Notes under the pieces: model-generated
What the model was told of the DNA's origin: nothing
What the model saw: only the letters and a program-made list of their open reading frames with translations
Databases searched by the model: none
Origin: Arthrobacter globiformis
GTDB lineage: Bacteria; Actinomycetota; Actinomycetes; Actinomycetales; Micrococcaceae
Reading direction: 5' to 3'
Assembly: GCF_030818015.1 (NCBI RefSeq)
Contig: NZ_JAUSZX010000001.1
Coordinates: 3,348,001 to 3,412,000 of the forward strand
DNA length: 64,000 nucleotides
In this document: piece by piece, positions 42,543 to 54,547 of the stretch
How positions within the stretch are numbered: position 1 is the first letter of the stretch
How the letters are laid out: each line of letters opens with the position of its first letter
Program-made: the position numbers and the translations under genes

Positions 42543-43534
42543 TAAAACAGCACCCGGGCCAGGGCCTGGCGGGCCTTGCCCACGCGTTCGTCCGTGGTCC
42601 CGACAACTTCGAACAGCTCGAGCAGGCGCACGCGGGCGGTCTCGCGTTCCGGCCCGAAGTTCCTGCCAATGAACGCGACCACGCGGTTCAGGGCATCCTC
42701 CACGTGGCCGCCCGCGAGATCGAGGTCAGCCACGCCCAGCTGGGCCGTGAGGTTGTCGGGTTCATCCGCGGCGAGCAGGCGCAGGGCCTCGCCCTCGGGT
42801 CCGGAAAGGCTCTGCAGGCGTTCCATGAGCTCCACCTGCGCCAGGCCCGCCTTGGCCTCGGCGTCCGCCGGCATCTCGGCGAGCGCCTGCCGGTAGGCAG
42901 CGGCCGCAGCGGCGTAGTCACCCTCTTCAATGGCGTCGAAGGCCTTCTGGTGAAGCGGCGGCAGAGGGGCGGGGCCGGGTTCTTCAGCTGAACCTGCGCC
43001 GCCTCCGACGCTGCCGGTCACCCCGTTGGCAGCGGCAACCGTCAGCAGTTCGTCCAGCAGGAGGCGGACCTGCTGCTCGTCCGCGCCACCCTGGAAGAGC
43101 GGAACCGGCTGGCCTTTGAGCACGGCGACGGCGGTGGGGACGGCCTGCACTTGGAAGGCCTGAGCCAGTTGAGGGAACGCTTCGACGTCCGCAGCGGCGA
43201 GGACCAGCCGGCCGCCGTAGCTCTGGATGTTCCGGTCAAGCGCATCCAGCACGCCGGCTGATTCGGGCGAATAGGCGGCCCAGAGGACAAACACCACGGG
43301 CACCTGGGCGGAGAGCTCGATAAGGCTCTGGAAGTTCGCCTCGGTGACGTCCACGCGGAGGGCGGGTCCGCCGTCGGCCTGCGGGGCCTCTGGGTCGCCT
43401 GCCGCGGGAGCATTGTTGGGCACCGGCGGCACCGGCGGCGCCGGCCGCTGCTTGAGGGAGGAGAGATCGACGGCGCCGCGAAGGTTAAGCTGGCTCGCGG
43501 CCGAAGGGACAGGGCGGGAAGCTGGCGAACTCAT
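42542..43534 (-). CDS. Thioredoxin-like/TPR co-chaperone (YbbN/CnoX-like)
   Basis: 330 aa. A disordered Pro-rich N-terminus (to ~60) precedes a thioredoxin fold: VVFVLWAAYSPESAGVLDALDR, then FQVQAVPTAVAVLKGQPV with its cis-Pro. The usual WCGPC active site is replaced by AAYSPES with no cysteines, so it cannot do dithiol exchange. A C-terminal helical TPR-like region (~200-330) follows. This architecture matches YbbN-type holdases. TAGAGT lies 7 nt before ATG 43534. Confidence 0.88.
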   Translation of the reverse strand: MSSPASRPVPSAASQLNLRGAVDLSSLKQRPAPPVPPVPNNAPAAGDPEAPQADGGPALRVDVTEANFQSLIELSAQVPVVFVLWAAYSPESAGVLDALDRNIQSYGGRLVLAAADVEAFPQLAQAFQVQAVPTAVAVLKGQPVPLFQGGADEQQVRLLLDELLTVAAANGVTGSVGGGAGSAEEPGPAPLPPLHQKAFDAIEEGDYAAAAAAYRQALAEMPADAEAKAGLAQVELMERLQSLSGPEGEALRLLAADEPDNLTAQLGVADLDLAGGHVEDALNRVVAFIGRNFGPERETARVRLLELFEVVGTTDERVGKARQALARVLF

Positions 43535-43541
43535 AGCTCCC

Positions 43542-43547
43542 ACTCTA
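43542..43547 (-). promoter_or_regulatory. -10 element of thioredoxin/TPR gene (leaderless pattern)
   Basis: TAGAGT on the minus strand, 7 nt before ATG 43534. Its -35 zone falls inside the upstream terminator hairpin. Confidence 0.5.
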
Positions 43548-43554
43548 GCCACAA

Positions 43555-43584
43555 GAGCGGCCGCGGTAAGCACCGCGGCCGCTC
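43555..43584. terminator. Hairpin terminator after the large membrane protein gene
   Basis: 13-bp perfect stem GAGCGGCCGCGGT/ACCGCGGCCGCTC with an AAGC loop, in the 81-nt gap between two minus-strand genes. No U-run. Confidence 0.65.
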
Positions 43585-43615
43585 CAGTGACAGCAGGTTT
43601 ACGGAAAGCCGTTCC

Positions 43616-45394
43616 CTACTTGAAGCTGGCGCCAACCAGTCCGCGCGTGGCAGCCACGAGCTTCATCGGATCCTTCGAGGCGGCCGGCGGCACGTACACG
43701 GCCACGGATTCGGCGAACTTCAGCACCATGCCGGTGGTGGTTTCCTTGCCGCCGGCGAGCACGGCCGCATCGTTGCCAATGGACAGCTTGTCGCCTTCCG
43801 CCTTGGGGGTGCCGTCGAAGTTGAAGGTCAGGCGGCCAAGGACCAGGGCCCCGCCGTCCTCGGTCCGGAACACGACAGTGTTCTCCGGAACAACCTTGTG
43901 CGTGAACGCGAACTTGCCGTCCACGCCGTCCTTCACAATGTCAGCCTGGTAGGACAGCGTGTCCGCGATGTACGGGGAGGACTCCCCTTCCACCAGCTTG
44001 CTCTTGAACGTGGAGTTGGACTTGGTCAGCCGGTCTGCCAGGCCGGAGAGCGCTTCCTGCCCGCTGTAGAGCAGGCCGGACTTGTCGCCCGCGGCAAGGG
44101 ACTCCGTGCCGCCGCGTGCGATCGCCGGGAAAGTGGTGCCGGGCTGCAGCGGTGACGTGCCCACGAGCTTGTAGTTCTCCCGCGGGGAATTCTGCACGAG
44201 CGTGAGCAGCTGCGGCACAACGTTGCCTTCACCCTGTGTGACGGCCAGGACGGAGCGCGGCCATTCGCGCTTGTCCGTGACCACCGTAGTCAGCAGCTTT
44301 GTGGAGCGCACGGGCATGCGTGCATCGTAGGAGGCCACACGCGACCGGATCTTGTAGTTCTGGGTGCGGACCTCAAGTTCCGTCCCGGCAACCCGGGCGG
44401 CAAGCTTCTTGGCGTCCTTCGCGGCGTCGCCGGCGTCGGTGGCGCTGGCCACCTGTTCCAGGATGCGGCGGAACTGGGCGTCCAGGACCACCGGCGTGCC
44501 GCCGGCTTCAGGGGCCGCGGATGCGCTCGTCGTGGATGCAGCGGAGGTAGAGGCCGGAGCAGACGACGTGCTGGCCTGCGCGGCAGCCGCGCCGCCGGCA
44601 AGGACAGCGGCCGTGGTGGCCGCAACCACCACGCTGAGCCGGGCGGAGGAGGGCCGTTCGCCGGCCTTGGCTGCTGCCTTGGCGCGGGCGCGCCGAGCGA
44701 ACGGGCTGCCCTGCTTGTCGCTGGCCTTGTCAGCGGACGCGTTGCTCGAGGACCCGCCGTCGGAGGATCCGCCGTCGCCGGACGCACCGCCCTTGGGCTT
44801 GAGGACCAGCAGTGCCCCACCGGCAAGGATCAGGAGCCCGCCGAGGACCATGAGCGGCACGGCCCACGGCATGGAGGTGTCATTGGGGAACGTCATGGAA
44901 ATGGACGACGGCGCAGGCTTCTTTCCGTCCGCTGCGAGCAGCAGGGACCAATCGCCGTCGGCCGGGGCGGACCACGTGTAGTCGAGCTCGCCGCTGGCGT
45001 TCTCGGTACTGACCCAGAGGTCAGAGCCGGCCGGCGACGGCGCGCTGGCTTCGCCGTCGGTGTGCTTCACCTGCAGCGACTTCTTGTCATCGGAGAGTCC
45101 GGTGACCGTATTGTGGGCGGTTTTGCCCACCCAGGCGTCGACATCATCCGGGCGTCCTGCGGCGAGCAGGAAGCTGCCCTCGCCCTTGACCTTGATGGTG
45201 ACCGATCCACCTTCGAGGGTGCGCAGCTTCTGGTCGATAACGGTCAGGGGCGCGGCTTCGCCGGCGGCGGCCGTTGCCGTCACTGTCTCGGCGGGGGCCC
45301 AGAAGGTCGTCTGCCCGATGCCGGCCAGCAGTGTCAGGAGGCCCAGCAGCACAAGTGCAACTGCAGTCTTGAAACGCAAAGGAATACCTATCAT
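43616..45394 (-). CDS. Large membrane-anchored protein of unknown function
   Basis: 592 aa; family not recognised. Residues ~6-28 form an N-terminal signal anchor (FKTAVALVLLGLLTLLAG). An extracytoplasmic beta-rich domain (~30-175, containing TLEGGSVTIKVKGEGSFLLA) leads to a second membrane helix (VPLMVLGGLLILAGGALLVL), a Ser/Gly/Asp linker, a basic patch (FARRARAKAAAKAG) and a third helix (SVVVAATTAAVLAGG). A ~300-residue C-terminal domain beginning PVVLDAQFRRILEQVA follows and lacks cysteines. By topology both large domains would be outside the cell. ATG 45394 has GGAGG, but 13 nt upstream; a longer in-frame N-terminus looks unlikely. Confidence 0.75.
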   Translation of the reverse strand: MIGIPLRFKTAVALVLLGLLTLLAGIGQTTFWAPAETVTATAAAGEAAPLTVIDQKLRTLEGGSVTIKVKGEGSFLLAAGRPDDVDAWVGKTAHNTVTGLSDDKKSLQVKHTDGEASAPSPAGSDLWVSTENASGELDYTWSAPADGDWSLLLAADGKKPAPSSISMTFPNDTSMPWAVPLMVLGGLLILAGGALLVLKPKGGASGDGGSSDGGSSSNASADKASDKQGSPFARRARAKAAAKAGERPSSARLSVVVAATTAAVLAGGAAAAQASTSSAPASTSAASTTSASAAPEAGGTPVVLDAQFRRILEQVASATDAGDAAKDAKKLAARVAGTELEVRTQNYKIRSRVASYDARMPVRSTKLLTTVVTDKREWPRSVLAVTQGEGNVVPQLLTLVQNSPRENYKLVGTSPLQPGTTFPAIARGGTESLAAGDKSGLLYSGQEALSGLADRLTKSNSTFKSKLVEGESSPYIADTLSYQADIVKDGVDGKFAFTHKVVPENTVVFRTEDGGALVLGRLTFNFDGTPKAEGDKLSIGNDAAVLAGGKETTTGMVLKFAESVAVYVPPAASKDPMKLVAATRGLVGASFK

Positions 45395-45410
45395 CAGCGG
45401 GGGTTTACCT

Positions 45411-45438
45411 CCAATAGTAACCGTTTTGTTACCAATAG
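45411..45438. promoter_or_regulatory. Symmetric repeat element upstream of the large membrane protein gene
   Basis: CCAATAG occurs at 45411-45417 and 45432-45438, 21 nt apart (two helical turns). Between them GTAAC-CGTTTT-GTTAC (45417-45432) forms an inverted repeat. It lies 17-44 nt before the start codon and is AT-rich for this DNA, so it is a candidate regulator-binding site. Confidence 0.45.
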
Positions 45439-45586
45439 GCCGGATCGGGGGGTTCAGGGCCGCGGCTGCCACTCCGGGGAAACGCCGCCCGCCCGGCTAT
45501 TCACAAGGCTGCTGATAGTGTTTGCGATGATCATCACACCCGGCCCGCAGCCGCGGCGCCACGGACGGTAAAGGCATCAAAAAGCA

Positions 45587-46945
45587 GTGACTGAACACAC
45601 GGATCCGTCCACGCGCGGCCCCGAGGATCTGCCCGACGCCGACTCCCCCCAGAGCCTGCCGGCACCCCAGGACTCAGCCGCAAAGAACGCGGCAGGTCAC
45701 GGCACCGCGCCGCAGCCCGCGACGCCGCAGAAGCCGGCACGGACGAAGACCCGTCCCGCCGCCCTGGACGCGGTGTTGAGGCGCCTGCGCCAGCCAATCC
45801 CCGGCGCGCAGCCCAGGCTCCGTTTTGAGTTCCCCCCGGAACATCCCGACAACCTCGGGGCCGAGGAACCCGGGGACAGGGCACGTTTCGGTTCTCCCGG
45901 CCCCCGCATCTCGGCGCAGCACCCGCTGTATCTGGGATTCATGGGCACCGTGGGCGTGGGCCTGGCCCTGCTGGTCTACTGGATCGGATCCCACACCACC
46001 CAACTCCTGCTCTGGATCGTGGCTGCCCTGTTCATCGCCCTCGGTCTGGACCCGGTGGTGCGCTGGCTTGAGGGCCGGAAGATTCCCCGGCCCGCCGGCA
46101 TCCTCGTGGCAGTGTCCGTGCTGATGCTCGCGGTCGTCGGTTTCTTTGCCACCCTCATCCCCACGATCGTGGAGCAGGTGACCGAACTCGTAAAGCAGGC
46201 CCCGGTGTGGGTGCGCGACTTCATCAACTCGGATTTCTTCCGGACGGTGGACAACCAGTTCGGCGTGCGCGACCGCATCACGGAGGAGCTGGACAAGTTC
46301 GTCAAGAACCCGGAGGCCATGAGCGGCATTTTCGGCGGTGTGGTCGGCTTCGGCTCGACGGTGGCCAACGGCCTCTTCGGCACGCTGATCGTACTGGTGC
46401 TCAGCCTCTACTTCCTGGCCGCTCTGCCGGCCATGAAGAAATGGGGCTACCGGCTGGCGCCCCGCTCGCGGCGCTCACGGGTCGAGGCGCTGTCCGAGGA
46501 GATCACCCGCTCTGTGGGCAACTACGTCATCGGCCAGGCTGTCGTGGCCCTCCTGAACGCCACCTTCGCCTTCATCGTCATGTCCATCATCGGCGTGCCG
46601 TTCGCCGTGTTGCTGGCGTTCGTCGTGGCGCTGCTGGCTTTCATTCCGCTGGTTGGTGGGATGATCGCCGGCGTGGTGGTCATCCTGATCACGCTCACGC
46701 TGGGGTGGCAGTCCGCCCTGGCCTATGCCATCTGCTACTTCGCCTACCTGCAGTTCGAGGCGTACTTCATCTCGCCGCGCGTCATGCAGAAGGCGGTGGC
46801 GGTACCCGGCGCCGTCGCGGTGATCTCGGTGATTGCCGGCGGCAGCCTGCTCGGCGTCCTCGGGGCACTGATTGCCATCCCGACGGCGGCTGCCACCCTG
46901 CTGCTCATCAAGGAGATCTACATCGTCCGCCAGGACAAGCACTAG
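45587..46945 (+). CDS. AI-2E family transporter
   Basis: 452 aa. A ~100-residue disordered cytoplasmic N-terminus precedes about eight membrane helices. LLWIVAALFIALGLDPVVRWLEGRKIPR, a long extracellular amphipathic stretch (~185-250), RSVGNYVIGQAVVALLNATFAFIV and PLVGGMIAGVVVILITLTLGW are typical. Members move small molecules or ions, and AI-2 export is proven for only a few. GTG 45587 starts the gene; no strong Shine-Dalgarno is seen. Confidence 0.88.
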   Translation: MTEHTDPSTRGPEDLPDADSPQSLPAPQDSAAKNAAGHGTAPQPATPQKPARTKTRPAALDAVLRRLRQPIPGAQPRLRFEFPPEHPDNLGAEEPGDRARFGSPGPRISAQHPLYLGFMGTVGVGLALLVYWIGSHTTQLLLWIVAALFIALGLDPVVRWLEGRKIPRPAGILVAVSVLMLAVVGFFATLIPTIVEQVTELVKQAPVWVRDFINSDFFRTVDNQFGVRDRITEELDKFVKNPEAMSGIFGGVVGFGSTVANGLFGTLIVLVLSLYFLAALPAMKKWGYRLAPRSRRSRVEALSEEITRSVGNYVIGQAVVALLNATFAFIVMSIIGVPFAVLLAFVVALLAFIPLVGGMIAGVVVILITLTLGWQSALAYAICYFAYLQFEAYFISPRVMQKAVAVPGAVAVISVIAGGSLLGVLGALIAIPTAAATLLLIKEIYIVRQDKH

Positions 46946-46955
46946 AGCGTCCGCC

Positions 46956-47756
46956 TCAGACGGCGGCAGTGGCCACCGGGCCTTCCCACTCCTGCGGGAG
47001 GCCCGCGGATCCTGAGCCGTCACGCGTAACGTCGTCGACGATCTCGTTGAGCACCCGGGCGGCCTGCTTTTCCCCCACCCACAGGTGCTTGGCGCCGTCG
47101 ACCCCCACCACCCTGGCCTGCGGCACGAGGCTGAAGCGGGCCTCCGCGGCGGCGGGCTGGAGGTAGTCGTCGTGCTCGGGCACCAGGACGGTCAGCGGCT
47201 TGCCGGACGCCGACCAGAGCAACAGGTGCTCGTCGGTGGCGCGGTGCAGCGGCGGTGACAGCAGTACGGCGCCCTCCACCTGGGAGGCCACCGGTTCCAC
47301 GGCGCCGTACATGAGGGCGAGTTCGGTGCCGAAGGACCAGCCCACGAGCCAGCGGTTGGGCAGCCCCCGTTCGACGGCGAAGCGCACCGCCGCCTCCACG
47401 TCGTACCGCTCGCCGATGCCTTCTTCGAACGCTCCGTCACTGGTTCCGCGCGGCGAGGACGTGCCGCGGGTGTTAAAGCGCAGTACGGCCACCCCCGCCA
47501 GCGCCGGCAGCCGGTAGGACGCCTTGCGGTACACGTGGGAATCCATGAAGCCGCCGTGCGTGGGCAGCGGGTGAAGGGTGATCAGCGTGGCAGTGATTGG
47601 ACCCGATTCCGGCACCGCCAGTTCGCCCACCAGCGTATGGCCGTCCTCGGTGCGGATTTCGATGTTTTCGCGCCGGGCGGGAAGCACCGTGGAGGCGCGG
47701 ATCGCGGTGGCTGCTGATGGCTGGCTGAAAACGTACGACGCCGGGTCAAAAGTCAT
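46956..47756 (-). CDS. Alpha/beta hydrolase
   Basis: 266 aa. LITLHPLPTHGGFMDSHV (oxyanion region), VAVLRFNTRGTSSPRG, the nucleophile elbow WLVGWSFGTELAL (Ser), VLVPEHDDYL (Asp) and VDGAKHLWVGEK (His) complete the triad. It resembles short dienelactone-hydrolase-like or KANL3/Tex30-type hydrolases without a known substrate. ATG 47756 is fixed by TAAGCT 7 nt upstream. The end is 10 nt from the convergent AI-2E gene. Confidence 0.86.
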   Translation of the reverse strand: MTFDPASYVFSQPSAATAIRASTVLPARRENIEIRTEDGHTLVGELAVPESGPITATLITLHPLPTHGGFMDSHVYRKASYRLPALAGVAVLRFNTRGTSSPRGTSDGAFEEGIGERYDVEAAVRFAVERGLPNRWLVGWSFGTELALMYGAVEPVASQVEGAVLLSPPLHRATDEHLLLWSASGKPLTVLVPEHDDYLQPAAAEARFSLVPQARVVGVDGAKHLWVGEKQAARVLNEIVDDVTRDGSGSAGLPQEWEGPVATAAV

Positions 47757-47763
47757 GCGCACC

Positions 47764-47769
47764 AGCTTA
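47764..47769 (-). promoter_or_regulatory. -10 element of alpha/beta hydrolase gene (leaderless pattern)
   Basis: TAAGCT on the minus strand, 7 nt before ATG 47756. Confidence 0.5.
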
Positions 47770-47808
47770 TCTTCCGGCCGGGTTGCCCCCGGCACGGGTC
47801 ACCTTGCG

Positions 47809-48165
47809 TTACCGGTACCGGAAGTTGCGGGACGTCCAGCAGTTGGTGTGCCAGTGGCGCCGCTCGGCCAGCCCCGCGGCAGCTCCGAACAGGTGGTCGT
47901 CCGCCCAGACCACAAGGTGGGCGATCCCGGGCAGCACAGCGGTGGAGCAGCCCGGGCAGATGTACGTCTTTTCGGCGTTGCGGGCTGTCATGGTCCGCAC
48001 CATCCAGTCGCCGTCCGGCGCACTTTCCCGGCGGCCGATTCCCGCGCGGGCCCGCTCCAGGTCAAGTTCCGGGGCGGGACCTGCGCCGTGCTTTCCTCCG
48101 CCCGGGGCATTTCCGGCCGCACCGCGTCCGGCTTTGGCGCGGCGGGGACGGTTCGAGCGGGGCAT
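47809..48165 (-). CDS. Small basic protein with Cys/His cluster, function unknown
   Basis: 118 aa. The first ~45 residues are Arg/Ala/Gly-rich and disordered. The C-terminal half, YICPGCSTAVLPGIAHLVVW followed by RRHWHTNCW, holds CPGC, His and a third Cys and could bind zinc. It is divergent from nucS with 129 nt between the starts. GGAGG lies directly before ATG 48165 (1-nt gap), and a near -10 CAGAAT sits 6 nt away. I do not assign a function; a nucleic-acid-binding role is only suggested by charge. Confidence 0.75.
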   Translation of the reverse strand: MPRSNRPRRAKAGRGAAGNAPGGGKHGAGPAPELDLERARAGIGRRESAPDGDWMVRTMTARNAEKTYICPGCSTAVLPGIAHLVVWADDHLFGAAAGLAERRHWHTNCWTSRNFRYR

Positions 48166-48281
48166 GCCTCCATTCTGCCTCAGCCGGTGGCCCTCCCCTG
48201 CCCTGCATGACACCGTGCTACTGCAGGCCAAGTGTCCCACCGGTGAACGGCGCACCGGCCGAGAAGGGGCTGCGGAGAAGG

Positions 48282-48287
48282 TATGGT
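48282..48287 (+). promoter_or_regulatory. -10 element of nucS (leaderless pattern)
   Basis: TATGGT, 7 nt before GTG 48295. Confidence 0.5.
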
Positions 48288-48294
48288 GTAGGGC

Positions 48295-48990
48295 GTGCGT
48301 CTCGTCATAGCCCGTTGCTCCGTTGATTATGTTGGCCGGCTCAAAGCCCATCTCCCCCTCGCCACCCGGCTCCTGCTGGTGAAGGCCGACGGTTCCGTGC
48401 TGGTGCACTCCGACGGCGGCTCCTACAAGCCCCTGAACTGGATGAGCCCGCCCGCCGTTCTCCGCGTCACATCCCCGGAGGAGGCCGACGTCGAAGTGGG
48501 CGTCGTCGAGCAGTGGACCGTGCAGTCGGCCAAGACGGACGACAGGCTCATCATCAACATCCATGAACAGATCCACGACAGCTCCCACGAACTGGGACAG
48601 GACCCGGGCCTGATCAAGGACGGCGTCGAGGCCGACCTGCAGCGGCTCCTCGCCGACCAGATCGAAACCCTCGGCGAGGGGTTCTCCCTGATCCGGCGGG
48701 AGTACTTCACCGCCATCGGGCCCGTGGACATCCTTGCCCGGGACGCGGGCGGCGCCACGGTGGCCATTGAACTGAAGCGCCGCGGCGACATCGACGGCGT
48801 GGAGCAGCTGACGCGGTACCTTGAACTGCTCAACCGGGATCCGCTGCTGGCACCGGTACGCGGCATCTTCGCGGCCCAGCAAATCAAGCCGCAGGCCAGA
48901 GTGCTCGCGGCGGACCGCGGCATTGACTGCGTGACCCTGGATTACGACGCGATGCGGGGCGTTGACGACATCGAATCCCGGCTTTTCTGA
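48295..48990 (+). CDS. nucS: Mismatch-specific endonuclease NucS (EndoMS)
   Basis: 231 aa. The N-terminal dimerisation and DNA-binding domain ([20 protein letters not shown]) leads to a RecB-like nuclease with [33 protein letters not shown] and the closing [17 protein letters not shown]. In actinobacteria lacking MutS/MutL, NucS cuts mismatched DNA and limits mutation. The catalytic Asp-Glu-x-Lys set is intact. The GTG start follows the leaderless pattern. Confidence 0.95.
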   Translation: MRLVIARCSVDYVGRLKAHLPLATRLLLVKADGSVLVHSDGGSYKPLNWMSPPAVLRVTSPEEADVEVGVVEQWTVQSAKTDDRLIINIHEQIHDSSHELGQDPGLIKDGVEADLQRLLADQIETLGEGFSLIRREYFTAIGPVDILARDAGGATVAIELKRRGDIDGVEQLTRYLELLNRDPLLAPVRGIFAAQQIKPQARVLAADRGIDCVTLDYDAMRGVDDIESRLF

Positions 48991-49034
48991 CTGCCCGGCT
49001 CCGTAGCCACCGGTGATCAGCCGTTTACTCCGGA

Positions 49035-49272
49035 TTTGCCCAAAATTTGCCGGAATTCGCGTTTTGCCCGTTGACCAGACGGTTTGCCCATGAAATTCTT
49101 ATATCAGTCTTTGTGTAGGTGTTTTTCATGCTCGCAAGACATGTTGCGAGCGCGAAGCTCCTGCAACGCAATTCCGGTTATCGGGAGTGCAGGCCAGGAT
49201 TCTTCTCGCGGAGTAACCAAGACCAGTACGAGGTGTGCTGGCCTTAAAAAGTTCCATACTGAGGAGAAATAA
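49035..49272 (+). promoter_or_regulatory. Promoter region and long 5' leader of the cold-shock gene
   Basis: The 282-nt gap after nucS holds four TTTGCC copies (49035, 49046, 49063, 49083), a TTGACC (49071-49076) and an AT-rich TTATAT (49099-49104) that may be the -10, although their 23-nt spacing is too long to be a standard pair. From there a ~160-nt leader runs to the ATG, ending with GAGGAG 6 nt before it. Long structured leaders are typical of cold-shock mRNAs. Confidence 0.5.
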
Positions 49273-49476
49273 ATGGCACAGGGAACCGTCAAGTGGTTCA
49301 ACGCTGAAAAGGGCTTCGGCTTCATCACCCCGGACGACTCCGATGGCGATGTCTTCGTTCACTACTCCGAGATCCAGACCGGTGGCTTCAAGACCCTCGA
49401 CGAGAACCAGCGCGTTCAGTTCGAAATCGGCCAGGGCGCCAAGGGTCCCCAGGCTACGGGCGTAACCGTCGTCTAG
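49273..49476 (+). CDS. CspA-family cold-shock protein
   Basis: 67 aa single cold-shock domain. [20 protein letters not shown] contains RNP-1 (KGFGFI) and DVFVHYSEI contains RNP-2. It binds single-stranded RNA and DNA and melts structured mRNA, probably at low temperature or during growth transitions. GAGGAG lies 6 nt upstream of the ATG. It is followed by a strong terminator. Confidence 0.96.
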   Translation: MAQGTVKWFNAEKGFGFITPDDSDGDVFVHYSEIQTGGFKTLDENQRVQFEIGQGAKGPQATGVTVV

Positions 49477-49490
49477 ATTTATCTCAAACG

Positions 49491-49527
49491 AAATGATCCT
49501 CGGCATTCGTGCCGGGGATCATTTTTT
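49491..49527 (+). terminator. Rho-independent terminator of the cold-shock gene
   Basis: A 15-bp stem with one G-T pair (49491-49505 with 49510-49524), a stable TTCG loop and a six-T run (49522-49527). It may also stop leftward transcription from the ATP synthase operon. Confidence 0.9.
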
Positions 49528-49596
49528 GTGTCACTAATATTTTCAGGTTTTGAAACATTCGCTGGCGCCGTATTGTGGCCGAGAGGGAGCTGGAAC

Positions 49597-50028
49597 TCAG
49601 CGCCAGGTCCCGACGCCGATGACCGGCCCCGCTTCGAGCCACGAGGACAGGCCAGTGTAGGCGTCGAACTTCATTGCCAGGAAAACGTCCTGTCCCTCGT
49701 ACCGAAGTTCCACGATCACAACGTCGGGCTGGACCTTGACCAGCTCAGCCTCCGTGGGCTGGCGCCGGCCCAGCAGCTCAAGGGAGCTCCGTTTGAAGCG
49801 GTGGCGGGGCCGGACGCTGAGAGACAGCAGTTTGAACCACTCCAGCTCATTGTCCTGATAACGACAAACCCCCATCCGCCAGCTCTTTCCAGCCGTACGA
49901 ATGGAGGCGTCCACCGTGCCCAGGGCGCGCCGCAGGTTGAAGCGGCGCACCCCGAAAAGGCACAGCGTAAAAATCAGCACCGCAAACACGGTCGCTATGG
50001 CGATGAACGGAAAGGAAGTAACGTCCAT
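49597..50028 (-). CDS. DUF2550 domain-containing membrane protein
   Basis: 143 aa. One N-terminal membrane helix (FIAIATVFAVLIFTLCLFGV) is followed by a cytoplasmic domain with RRALGTVDASIRT, WRMGVCRYQDNELEWFKLLSL and RYEGQDVFLAMKFDAYTGLSSWLE. DUF2550 proteins are fixed at the end of actinobacterial atp operons; the function is unknown. ATG 50028 is 10 nt after the atpC stop. Confidence 0.88.
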   Translation of the reverse strand: MDVTSFPFIAIATVFAVLIFTLCLFGVRRFNLRRALGTVDASIRTAGKSWRMGVCRYQDNELEWFKLLSLSVRPRHRFKRSSLELLGRRQPTEAELVKVQPDVVIVELRYEGQDVFLAMKFDAYTGLSSWLEAGPVIGVGTWR

Positions 50029-50038
50029 CAGGGTTGTG

Positions 50039-50323
50039 CTATCGGATCCCCGCAGTGGCCGCGTCACCCAACTGGGCGTTGTCAGCAACAATTACCACCC
50101 GGTTGTTGTCGACGGAGAAGAACCCGCCGTCAACATCTACGGCAATGCGGTCGCCGGAAACCGGCTCGATTGCCAGCTGACCCTCGGCCAAAATCGCCAG
50201 CACGGGCGAGTGGCCGGGCAGGATTCCGATTTCACCATCGCTGGTGCGGGCCTTGACCATCTTGGCCGCCCCGGACCACACGAAGTGGTCCGCTGCGACA
50301 ATCTCAACCTCAAGCTCAGCCAT
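50039..50323 (-). CDS. atpC: F1Fo ATP synthase subunit epsilon
   Basis: 94 aa, short for the family: the N-terminal beta-sandwich is complete (VEIVAADHFVWSGAAKMVKART, GEIGILPGHSPVLAILAEG, IAVDVDGGFFSVDNNRVVIVAD), but the C-terminal helical hairpin found in ~135-aa forms is missing. Short epsilon subunits are usual in actinobacteria and imply weak or no epsilon-type inhibition. It begins 1 nt after the atpD stop. Confidence 0.95.
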   Translation of the reverse strand: MAELEVEIVAADHFVWSGAAKMVKARTSDGEIGILPGHSPVLAILAEGQLAIEPVSGDRIAVDVDGGFFSVDNNRVVIVADNAQLGDAATAGIR

Positions 50324-50324
50324 A

Positions 50325-52750
<2,426 letters not shown>

Positions 52751-52826
52751 ACTTATCCTTTCCTAAGATCCCGATGGCCGGGACTGCCGGATCCCCGAAG
52801 GGTTCCGGCAGTCCCTGCCAGCGAAA

Positions 52827-54464
<1,638 letters not shown>

Positions 54465-54547
54465 CTGCAGTCCCTGCTCTCCTGTATTCGTGATCATCGT
54501 TGCTCACGATGACCGGGGTTTCTATCAGTTTTGTTGTGCTTGTCCGG

